Source: Lachnobacterium bovis | Lineage (GTDB): Bacteria; Bacillota; Clostridia; Lachnospirales; Lachnospiraceae | NCBI RefSeq assembly: GCF_900111325.1 | Contig: NZ_FOGW01000039.1 | Coordinates: 1-8,435, forward strand | Length of the DNA stretch: 8,435 nucleotides | Direction: 5' to 3' | Part shown: positions 1 to 4,799 of the stretch, piece by piece | How the letters are laid out: the number at the start of each line of letters is the position of its first letter | How positions within the stretch are numbered: position 1 is the first letter of the stretch | Position numbers and translations under genes: made by a program | Notes under the pieces: model-generated | Told to the model about the DNA's origin: nothing | Seen by the model: the letters and a program-made list of their open reading frames with translations, nothing else | Database searches by the model: none

Positions 1-76
1 AATTAATTATTGCGATATTCTTTTTGTTATCTTGAAAATTAATTATTGCGATATTCTTTTTGTTATCTTGGAAATT
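1..76. repeat. 36-bp tandem repeat, about two copies
   Basis: Two nearly identical 36-bp units lie head to tail (1-36 and 37-72, differing near the end at position 35 versus 71), and the first eight bases of a third copy follow before the match is lost. Each unit starts AATTAATTATTGCGATATTC. The array runs off the left edge, so its real copy number is unknown. There are no spacers between units, which argues against CRISPR. No coding frame or hairpin explains it. Function unknown. Confidence 0.85.
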
Positions 77-80
77 AATT

Positions 81-229
81 TTTATGATGATTTATATGAT
101 ATACGATGATTTACTTTATAGAATATTATTATTAAATGTTATGATTTGGATATTTTTTATTAATGTCTCCATTATGTAGGAAACTTCTATTAATAAAGTT
201 TTGAAGTTTCCCTCATTAAGTATATTATT
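81..229. other. AT-rich stretch without a recognisable gene
   Basis: The stretch between the two repeat arrays is almost pure AT with no ribosome binding site followed by a credible frame, no RNA gene and no clear hairpin. Together with the repeats on either side, the first 486 bases appear to be non-coding. Confidence 0.5.
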
Positions 230-420
230 ATATAATATTTTATTATCGATATATAATATTTTATTATCGATATATAGCATTTTATTATCGATATATAGCA
301 TTTTATTATCGATATATAGTATTTTATTATCGATATATAGTATTTTATTATCGATATATAGCATTTTATTATCGATATATAGCATTTTATTATCGATATA
401 TAGCATTCTATTATCGATTT
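230..420. repeat. 21-bp tandem repeat array with TATCGATA palindromes (iteron-like)
   Basis: The core ATCGAT recurs nine times at exactly 21-bp spacing (starting at 245, 266, 287, 308, 329, 350, 371, 392 and 413), inside a unit of the form ATCGATATATAGCATTTTATT. Units vary mainly at two positions (AT, GC or GT after ATATATA), in runs of like variants, as expected from duplication of neighbouring units. Most cores are the 8-bp palindrome TATCGATA, so each unit offers a symmetric binding site on the same face of the helix, two turns apart. Because 21 is a multiple of three, both strands stay open and give artificial heptapeptide ORFs (LYIDNK on minus, SIYSILL on plus). I read this as non-coding DNA resembling iterons or a centromere-like binding array. 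No replication or partition gene is next to it in the window, so function is open. Confidence 0.9.
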
Positions 421-486
421 TTGTTCTTTTATATTTCTTTATTACTATTAATAGAATTTTTTTAGCTTTTAAACCTTTTTAATAAT

Positions 487-1134
487 CTAAAAGCTAAATT
501 CCTGCAAAAGATTTCCCATAGAAAATGTTAAGGACTCTGTTGGTTGCATTAATTCCACTAATGGTTTCATCTTTTTTTCAAATAGGGCTCTATCTTGTAT
601 TGTTTGATAGATAAATGCTGTATTTCTTGCATCGTCAACTGCTGAGTGCTGTTGTCCTATAAAATTGACGTTTATGCCCTTTAATACATTATTAAGTGAA
701 AGATTTTGACTTACGCATAACATACTATCAACTATTTCTTGCAAATCTCTCCAATTTTCAAAAATTTTATCTAGTCTTGCATCATTATACTTTTTCATAT
801 TACCTTCTCTTTCAATGACAATTTTATCTTCTTTGCCCCAAGAGTAAACTACTGCATCTTCATCATCAATCCATTCTAGAAATCTATTCATTACAACAGA
901 ATATACGTCTTTATCCGAAAGCATATCATTTGTAATATGAGTCAAATTTTCTATTTTTTTATCAACAAACGAATACATTGGTTTAACATATTCATTGAAT
1001 TCATCGATTATTGCATTATTTTCATCTAATTTAACAGCGCCAATTTGAATTATTTCATTTTGGCAGTGTGTAATCATATCTTTATATATTTTAGGTAATT
1101 TGCAAAACTCCAAATCTAAAATTATTTTATACAT
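487..1134 (-). CDS. DEDDh-type 3'-5' exonuclease (ERI-1/KapD-like)
   Basis: This is a 215-residue protein of the RNase T/DnaQ-like exonuclease fold, which removes nucleotides from 3' ends of DNA or RNA using two metal ions. The Exo I motif is LDLEF with D7 and E9. A likely Exo II aspartate is D103 in the context SWGKED. Exo III is HSAVDDARNTA with H163 and D168, the DEDDh arrangement. Nearby family-typical stretches are EIIQIGAVKLDE (27-38) and YVKP followed by LTHIT. The order and spacing resemble the ERI-1/3'hExo-like and sporulation KapD-type proteins rather than the polymerase III epsilon subunit, so an RNA substrate is possible but not shown. No signal peptide or membrane segment is visible, so it is cytoplasmic. 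The ATG has a strong GAGGAGG ribosome binding site about 8 bases upstream. It is the last of three minus-strand genes, 126 bp after the preceding one, and may have its own promoter. Confidence 0.88.
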   Translation of the reverse strand: MYKIILDLEFCKLPKIYKDMITHCQNEIIQIGAVKLDENNAIIDEFNEYVKPMYSFVDKKIENLTHITNDMLSDKDVYSVVMNRFLEWIDDEDAVVYSWGKEDKIVIEREGNMKKYNDARLDKIFENWRDLQEIVDSMLCVSQNLSLNNVLKGINVNFIGQQHSAVDDARNTAFIYQTIQDRALFEKKMKPLVELMQPTESLTFSMGNLLQEFSF

Positions 1135-1137
1135 CTA

Positions 1138-1148
1138 TCTCCTCCTCT
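1138..1148 (-). promoter_or_regulatory. Ribosome binding site of the exonuclease gene
   Basis: On the minus strand the leader reads AGAGGAGGAGATAG before the ATG at 1134, a near-perfect anti-16S match at good distance. It fixes the start codon. Confidence 0.8.
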
Positions 1149-1151
1149 AAC

Positions 1152-1169
1152 TGAATGCTGCTGCATTCA
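1152..1169 (-). promoter_or_regulatory. Perfect 7-bp hairpin in the exonuclease leader
   Basis: TGAATGC (1152-1158) and GCATTCA (1163-1169) are perfect inverted repeats around a 4-base loop, only a few bases upstream of the ribosome binding site. A possible minus-strand -10 (TATACT, 1184-1179) lies just upstream, but its -35 is poor. The hairpin could be an operator or a 5' mRNA stabiliser. It is short enough to be chance. Confidence 0.35.
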
Positions 1170-1260
1170 ACTACTACTAGTATAAACCATAAATTTATAA
1201 TTCGCCACAACTAATTTTTATCGTTTTCTTTTAACTGTTGCATTTATTGTTTTCAGCTAA

Positions 1261-1824
1261 CTATAATACATCAGCTTCTAGCATTGGAAATATTTCTTTT
1301 ATTTTTTGACAAAAATCTGGAGTTTGATAAGTAATGTATGATACATTCATATCTCCAAATATTATAATTCTTTTATCTAGCCCTTTTTCTTCTATTATTT
1401 TATTTAGAAAACTAATTATTTTTACATCAAACCAGTCATAATAGAAGGTAGCTGTATAATCATATTTATCTCCATTAAAGTCAAATTTTAATTTGCTTGT
1501 GCCTATACCCTTCTCATATGTTTCCTTGGAAACCTCATTTATAACATTTTTAAATTTAATTTCTTCTTTTGAAATTTTTTGCAATGAATCAAAAAAAATT
1601 TCGTATTCAATACCTTCAAAATCAGTATAAAAAGCATTAGAAAAATCCATAGCATTAAGCATAATTGATGCCATTTCATCTTCATCTAAATCATTTAACA
1701 TTTGTTGTGGATATTTTTTTAGGTGATCAACTACTTTTGTTTCATCTGACTTAAAATTTAGTCCTAATTTTTTTATTTGTGGATAATATTTTTTTACAAT
1801 ATTTTCTAAATCTGTTTTTTGCAT
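1261..1824 (-). CDS. Hypothetical acidic cytoplasmic protein, 187 aa
   Basis: I do not recognise this family. The protein has 187 residues, is rich in Lys, Glu and Asp, and has no signal peptide, transmembrane segment or cysteine motif. The N-terminal third is helical and charged (LDEDEMASIMLNAMDF around 46-61). The C-terminal half looks like alternating strands and a helix (FDFNGDKYDYTATFYYDWFD, then a helix SFLNKIIEEKGL and a strand RIIIFGDMN). The start is an ATG preceded by AGAGGAG on the minus strand. It begins 31 bp after the stop of the next gene upstream (1856-2332), so the two are very probably co-transcribed. Size, acidity and pairing with another small soluble unknown are compatible with immunity proteins of toxin systems, but no toxin is in the window and this is only a weak inference. 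Confidence 0.8.
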   Translation of the reverse strand: MQKTDLENIVKKYYPQIKKLGLNFKSDETKVVDHLKKYPQQMLNDLDEDEMASIMLNAMDFSNAFYTDFEGIEYEIFFDSLQKISKEEIKFKNVINEVSKETYEKGIGTSKLKFDFNGDKYDYTATFYYDWFDVKIISFLNKIIEEKGLDKRIIIFGDMNVSYITYQTPDFCQKIKEIFPMLEADVL

Positions 1825-1855
1825 AATTATTCTCCTCTAAACTTTTTAATTTTTG

Positions 1856-2332
1856 CTATCTATAAATATTGGGATTTTTTTCATATGAAATTATTTCACC
1901 AATTTCGTTGCTCATTTTACCAATTTTATCCGCTATGTAATCATATAAATTATCATAAACGTATGCAATTTTTTCAGGGTCTATTGGATAATCTTCCAGT
2001 AGATTTTCATTAAATAACATATTAGTAGCATACATTCCACATTCTTTAAATAAATCTGTTATTTCATATATTAAATTTTTTTCTTCATCTGTAAAAATTT
2101 TTTGTTCACATAATTTAGTTTTTATGTTTTCACAAAAGAAAGTAAAACATTCGTCCCAATTGTAATTTCCGTTAGTTTGAGCTTCATATCTAATTTTTTC
2201 TATTTCTCTTAAAAGCTCTCCTTGAAGATTATCTGCTTGGCCTGATGGTGGCACAAGGTTAATCATTATGTAATTGCATTCTTTTGCGTACTGCATCTTA
2301 TATTTTATTTTTTTTAATTCATTTATATTCAT
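1856..2332 (-). CDS. Conserved hypothetical protein, 158 aa
   Basis: This is a 158-residue soluble protein without signal peptide or membrane segments. Its N-terminal half carries a distinctive stretch, PPSGQADNLQGELLREIEK (28-46), followed by RYEAQTNGNYNWDE (48-61). I have the impression of having seen this pattern in small uncharacterised proteins of Firmicutes, but I cannot attach a function or a family name. The C-terminal half is helical and acidic. The chosen ATG has only a weak purine-rich ribosome binding site (AAGGAAAGCGAG), unlike its neighbours. It is the first gene of a minus-strand pair or trio with 1261-1824 and possibly 487-1134. A TATAAT sequence (2401-2396, minus) lies about 65 bases upstream without a good -35. 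Confidence 0.8.
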   Translation of the reverse strand: MNINELKKIKYKMQYAKECNYIMINLVPPSGQADNLQGELLREIEKIRYEAQTNGNYNWDECFTFFCENIKTKLCEQKIFTDEEKNLIYEITDLFKECGMYATNMLFNENLLEDYPIDPEKIAYVYDNLYDYIADKIGKMSNEIGEIISYEKNPNIYR

Positions 2333-2409
2333 TTATTTCTCGCTTTCCTTATTAATCTTTAGATGTATTCTTATTTTATTGTTTTTATTTGCTTTATTAT
2401 ATCTTTGTT

Positions 2410-2502
2410 CGTTGTTTTATCTACTTTGTCATATCTTTATGGTTATAACGTGCATGAGCACATATATTTTGGAACGTTGTTTTATTTATTTTATCATATC
2501 TT
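2410..2502. repeat. Imperfect 28-bp direct repeat, 65 bp apart
   Basis: CGTTGTTTTATCTACTTTGT and its continuation (2410-2437) recur at 2475-2502 with three substitutions in 28 bases. Between them lies a short inverted repeat, GTGC-ATGA-GCAC. Function unknown. Confidence 0.6.
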
Positions 2503-2580
2503 GTGTGAGATTAAAAAAAACTGATAAAAATGACAATTATTATTATTTGCCACTAATTACCAGTCTTAAAACAATTTTAT

Positions 2581-2680
2581 TGTTTTGTGAATATTATTTT
2601 CTTGTTAGCATTTTGTTTTGTGGATATTATTGTTTTGTGGATATTATTTTTTTGTTAGCATTTTGTTTTGTGGATGCTAT
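2581..2680. repeat. 50-bp tandem duplication
   Basis: Positions 2581-2630 and 2631-2680 are adjacent copies matching at 46 of 50 positions. Each unit itself contains a shorter internal repeat, TTTTGTGGATATTATT. The repeats lie just downstream of the cupin gene stop and have no coding interpretation. Confidence 0.8.
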
Positions 2681-2706
2681 TATTAGTTTGTTAATATTTG
2701 TTATTG

Positions 2707-3243
2707 CTATTTTAATTTATTATAATCTTCGTCTGTAACTACCTCTAACCATTCAGTGCTTGTTTCTTCACCTTCTACTTCTATAGCAAGATGAGCAAAC
2801 CATGAACTTGGCGATGCGCCATGCCAATGTTTTACTTCTGCTGGTATATTAATTACAGTTCCTGGTGACATTTCTACAGGTTCTTTACCAAATTCCTGAT
2901 AATAGCCTCTTCCGCCTATGCATATGAGAATTTGTCCTCCACCGTTTTTTGCATGGTGAACATGCCAATTATTTCTGCAACCAGGCTCAAATGTCACATT
3001 AAATACTGGTACTTGATCTGTAGAAACAGGTGCAAGATAGCTCTGACCTATAAAAAACTCTCCATATGGATTTTTTTCTCCGATTGGAAAACTAATCTTT
3101 TTTTGAAAAATATCTCTTTCTTCTTCTCTTGATATATTCTCATTCCAAATTTCTTTTACCATATTAAAAACTGCCCATCCTTTTGTCCAACCTACGTACA
3201 TCACTACGTACATCATCATTAAGATGTGCAAACAATGGTGCAA
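2707..3243 (-). CDS. Cupin-domain protein, remnant C-terminal half of a CMD-cupin fusion
   Basis: The frame encodes the last piece of a carboxymuconolactone decarboxylase-like domain (YVGWTKGWAVFNMVKEIW, residues 16-33) followed by a complete cupin barrel. The cupin metal-site motifs are visible: GCRNNWHVHHAKNGGGQ (88-104; H94, H96, H97 and Q104) and PGTVINIPAEVKHWHGA (127-143; H139 and H141), then WFAHL with H151. CMD-cupin proteins are small oxidoreductase-like or isomerase-like enzymes of uncertain substrate. Here the first 15 codons are an out-of-frame reading of the intact gene's N-terminus, and the TTG at 3243 has no ribosome binding site. A better start is the ATG at 3162 (residue 28): it sits one base after the stop of the upstream fragment (TAATATG), so translational coupling could yield a 151-residue cupin-only protein. 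The locus is either a pseudogene or a newly split gene. Confidence 0.75.
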   Translation of the reverse strand: MHHCLHILMMMYVVMYVGWTKGWAVFNMVKEIWNENISREEERDIFQKKISFPIGEKNPYGEFFIGQSYLAPVSTDQVPVFNVTFEPGCRNNWHVHHAKNGGGQILICIGGRGYYQEFGKEPVEMSPGTVINIPAEVKHWHGASPSSWFAHLAIEVEGEETSTEWLEVVTDEDYNKLK

Positions 3244-3292
3244 ATTCGCCTAATTGTTCACGTCCCGCAGTCTGTACAATCTTATCACTCAA
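3164..3292 (-). pseudogene. N-terminal remnant of the CMD-cupin gene, out of frame with the cupin
   Basis: A TTG start at 3292 with a strong GAGGAGG ribosome binding site opens a 42-codon frame. Its beginning reads VQTAGREQLGEFAPLFAHLN (residues 6-25), followed by DDV, the characteristic N-terminus of CMD-cupin proteins. The expected 60 or so residues that normally follow (the catalytic core of the CMD domain) are missing. The sequence jumps directly to codons for YVGW in another frame, across a 12-bp tandem repeat (unit TGATGTACGTAG on the minus strand). The frame then reads RSDVRRLDKRMGSF and stops at TAA 3164. Promoter and ribosome binding site are intact, so the mRNA is probably still made. 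Confidence 0.8.
3193..3217 (-). repeat. 12-bp tandem repeat at the CMD deletion junction
   Basis: On the minus strand TGATGTACGTAG is present twice head to tail, exactly where the CMD domain is interrupted. It looks like the scar of a deletion joined at short homology and then duplicated. The number of copies does not restore the frame, because a 12-bp unit is a multiple of three. Confidence 0.65.
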
Positions 3293-3300
3293 CTTACTTT

Positions 3301-3309
3301 CCTCCTCTT
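3301..3309 (-). promoter_or_regulatory. Ribosome binding site deciding a TTG start
   Basis: AAGAGGAGG on the minus strand lies 8 bases before the TTG at 3292. No ATG or GTG is placed as well, and the protein that follows matches the family N-terminus, so TTG is the true ancestral start. Confidence 0.75.
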
Positions 3310-3346
3310 ATAACTATATACTATTTACACTTTATTTAATAAAAAT

Positions 3347-3376
3347 ATTATATCGTTTTTATTGACTGAATGTCAA
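3347..3376 (-). promoter_or_regulatory. Consensus sigma-A promoter of the CMD-cupin locus
   Basis: On the minus strand a perfect TTGACA (3376-3371) is followed after 18 bases by a perfect TATAAT (3352-3347), about 40 bases upstream of the ribosome binding site. It is the strongest promoter in the window by match to consensus. Confidence 0.8.
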
Positions 3377-3377
3377 T
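3361..3377. promoter_or_regulatory. Inverted repeat overlapping the -35 box
   Basis: ATTGAC (3361-3366) and GTCAAT (3372-3377) form a perfect 6-bp inverted repeat with a 5-base centre. One arm is the -35 hexamer itself. It is well placed to be an operator for a repressor or activator. No regulator gene is adjacent within the window. Confidence 0.45.
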
Positions 3378-3412
3378 TTTAAAAGTCTACAGTATTTTTG
3401 CCTCTAATGCTT

Positions 3413-3438
3413 TTTTATGAAATCATTTTATGAAATCA
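3413..3438. repeat. 13-bp direct tandem repeat
   Basis: TTTTATGAAATCA occurs twice in a row between the end of the LUD gene and the cupin promoter. No terminator hairpin is apparent there. Possibly meaningless low-complexity DNA. Confidence 0.5.
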
Positions 3439-3480
3439 TTTTTCGAATTATCTTTGCATAATGGTATTATTCTGATTATT

Positions 3481-4110
3481 TTAGAATCCTAGTGTATCAT
3501 TTACTAAAATCACATGTATTCTATCTTTATGTCTTGAATAACGAGTTATCAAGAATTGACAGCAAATTGTATCTGGTGATTTGCAGTTCATACATGAACC
3601 TGTTTTGACACATGGTGTTGAAAGTTCAAATCTTTGAGCATTGATTGGAGCTGCTACATTTCTTGCACGTTTCATGGCGCTATCAACGTCATTACAAATT
3701 TTATTCATTCCAACAATTACAACAACATGTTTAGGGCCTTGAGCGATTGCCGATACTCGATTTGAATTACCATCAATATTAACCATTACTCCATCTTCAG
3801 TAATTGCGTTTGCGCTTGTCAAATAATAATCTGCATCATACCCAGCAAGCATTGCCGCTCTTTTCTCTAATTTTCCATCTTTATTAATATAATTATAATT
3901 TCCGTTTTTTAAAGCTTCAACTAAACCAATCTCGTTAGCAGACATTGTGCCACCTTTTGAAATAGAAGAGCCTTCTGGAATAAGATTAAGGGCAATATTT
4001 AAAGCTTCTTCTTTATCTTTTGCGTAATAGCCCTTCATATTTCTTGATTCAATTCCTTTTATTACTTTTTGTGCTAATTTTTCATTTCTATTTTTTATAC
4101 ACTCGTTCAT
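3481..4110 (-). CDS. LUD-domain protein (LutC/YkgG-like)
   Basis: This 209-residue protein is a stand-alone LUD domain, the fold of the lactate-utilisation protein LutC and of YkgG. Family-typical stretches are EGSSISKGGTMSANEIGL (46-63), DADYYLTSANAITEDGVMVN (92-111), then IDGNSNRVSAIAQGPKHVVV (112-131) and VGMNKI. The C-terminus carries a cysteine cluster (C167, C173, C176, C183, C184; spacing C-x5-C-x2-C-x6-CC), suggesting a metal or Fe-S site, and ends with RIHVILVNDTLGF. LutA and LutB partners are absent, so a role in lactate oxidation cannot be assumed. Single LUD genes in Clostridia are mostly uncharacterised. The ATG has an AGGAGG ribosome binding site in the 15-bp gap after the GNAT gene, showing a tight two-gene operon. 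No signal peptide. No clear terminator follows. Confidence 0.88.
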   Translation of the reverse strand: MNECIKNRNEKLAQKVIKGIESRNMKGYYAKDKEEALNIALNLIPEGSSISKGGTMSANEIGLVEALKNGNYNYINKDGKLEKRAAMLAGYDADYYLTSANAITEDGVMVNIDGNSNRVSAIAQGPKHVVVIVGMNKICNDVDSAMKRARNVAAPINAQRFELSTPCVKTGSCMNCKSPDTICCQFLITRYSRHKDRIHVILVNDTLGF

Positions 4111-4114
4111 TTTT

Positions 4115-4120
4115 CCTCCT
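4115..4120 (-). promoter_or_regulatory. Ribosome binding site of the LUD gene
   Basis: AGGAGG on the minus strand lies 4 bases before the ATG, inside the 15-bp gap to the upstream gene, supporting the start and the operon. Confidence 0.75.
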
Positions 4121-4125
4121 AAAAA

Positions 4126-4596
4126 TCACAAAATATATTCCATTATTTTTTCTTTGGTTTGCATACCAAGGGACTCGTAAAAAGACTCTGCCTTATCATT
4201 ACCACTCCAAACACAAAGTGTAACTTCATAGCAGCCTAGTTTTTTTGCTTCAGATTTAACATACTCGAAAAGTTTAGAACCAACATGTTGACCTCTTGCC
4301 GCTTCATCTACACATAAATCATCTATAAACATCTGTTTAATTTTTACACTATTTATTGCATCTTCAGGCGTATCTTTTATCATACACATTGCATACCCTA
4401 AAACATTATCTGCATCATCAGTTGCAACATAAATCGGTTTAGAATCATTATTTAGCATTTTTTTAACTTCATCAATATCATATTTAGATGTTCCAGAGAC
4501 AAAAATATCTGGTCGAATATTTGCATGAATTTCAAGAACCTGTTTTAATAGATCTATTATTCTAGGTATATCTTTTTCTTGTGCCAATCTAATCAT
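4126..4596 (-). CDS. GNAT-family N-acetyltransferase
   Basis: This 156-residue protein has the GCN5-related acetyltransferase fold, which transfers an acetyl group from acetyl-CoA to an amine. It opens with MIRLAQEKDIPRIIDLLKQV (strand 1, helix 1). The acetyl-CoA-binding motif A is IDDLCVDEAARGQHVGSKLF (91-110), where the usual R-x-x-G-x-G pyrophosphate loop reads RGQHVG: the first glycine is replaced by His104, while G106 is kept. Motif B follows as LCVWSGNDKAESFYESLGM (127-145) with the typical FYESLG. The substrate cannot be told from sequence. The ATG has a GGAGG ribosome binding site. It is the first gene of an operon with the LUD gene and is divergent from the glycosidase gene. A promoter candidate is at 4625-4654. 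Confidence 0.9.
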   Translation of the reverse strand: MIRLAQEKDIPRIIDLLKQVLEIHANIRPDIFVSGTSKYDIDEVKKMLNNDSKPIYVATDDADNVLGYAMCMIKDTPEDAINSVKIKQMFIDDLCVDEAARGQHVGSKLFEYVKSEAKKLGCYEVTLCVWSGNDKAESFYESLGMQTKEKIMEYIL

Positions 4597-4624
4597 ACTT
4601 CACCTCCGAATGTTCATTTATAAT

Positions 4625-4654
4625 ATATTAATTCTTAATATCCACTCTAGTCAA
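4625..4654 (-). promoter_or_regulatory. Candidate promoter for the GNAT-LUD operon
   Basis: On the minus strand TTGACT (4654-4649) is followed after about 18 bases by TAATAT. The -35 fits well and the -10 only moderately, in a very AT-rich setting, so the exact -10 is uncertain. Confidence 0.45.
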
Positions 4655-4719
4655 GATGTTTTATACTATTATTTGTAATAAAGGTATTTCTTATTATTTA
4701 ATTTTTTTGTATTTTGCTA

Positions 4720-4748
4720 TTGATTTTTTTTAATAAAATATTTATGAT
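4720..4748 (+). promoter_or_regulatory. Promoter of the GH13 glycosidase gene
   Basis: TTGATT (4720-4725) and TATGAT (4743-4748) are separated by exactly 17 bases, 52 bases before the start codon. The -10 matches 5 of 6 and the -35 matches 4 of 6. No catabolite-repression operator (cre) is obvious around it. A tandem TTTTAGTAAA (4770-4789) lies in the leader just before the ribosome binding site AAAGGGG (4787-4793). Confidence 0.6.
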
Positions 4749-4799
4749 TAGAAGTAAGACATTTAAAAATTTTAGTAAATTTTAGTAAAGGGGTTTTAT

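Larger units (their letters stand above)
2333..2706. other. Gene-free T-rich intergenic stretch with degenerate direct repeats
   Basis: This stretch is bounded by a minus-strand gene start and a minus-strand gene end. It is strongly T-rich on the plus strand, which creates a long hydrophobic pseudo-ORF but no credible gene. It holds two sets of direct repeats, described separately. A TATAAT on the minus strand at 2401-2396 could be part of the promoter for the gene at 1856-2332. No rho-independent terminator for the cupin gene is visible. Confidence 0.6.

Noticed and set aside
1..76. Possible CRISPR array because of the 36-bp repeat length.
   Set aside because: Units follow each other without spacers, there are only about two copies, and no cas gene is in the window.
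116..482. Heptapeptide-repeat ORFs on both strands (LYIDNK repeats on minus, SIYSILL repeats on plus).
   Set aside because: They are a by-product of a 21-bp tandem repeat, which stays open in any frame without a stop. No ribosome binding site precedes either, and both strands are equally open.
461..498. Inverted repeat TTTAGCTTTTA / TAAAAGCTAAA at the end of the exonuclease gene as a terminator.
   Set aside because: The stem overlaps the last codons, is AT-rich, and on the minus strand is followed by A rather than T residues, so it does not meet the criteria of a rho-independent terminator.
2568..2586. AAAACAAT-TTT-ATTGTTTT hairpin as a terminator for the cupin gene.
   Set aside because: It is more than 100 bp downstream of the stop, consists almost only of A-T pairs, and lacks a T-run on the minus strand.
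2274..2738. Plus-strand 154-residue hydrophobic ORF resembling a multi-span membrane protein.
   Set aside because: It starts at a TTG inside an opposite-strand gene without a ribosome binding site and ends inside the cupin gene. Its hydrophobicity simply reflects T-rich repeat DNA (Phe, Leu, Ile codons).
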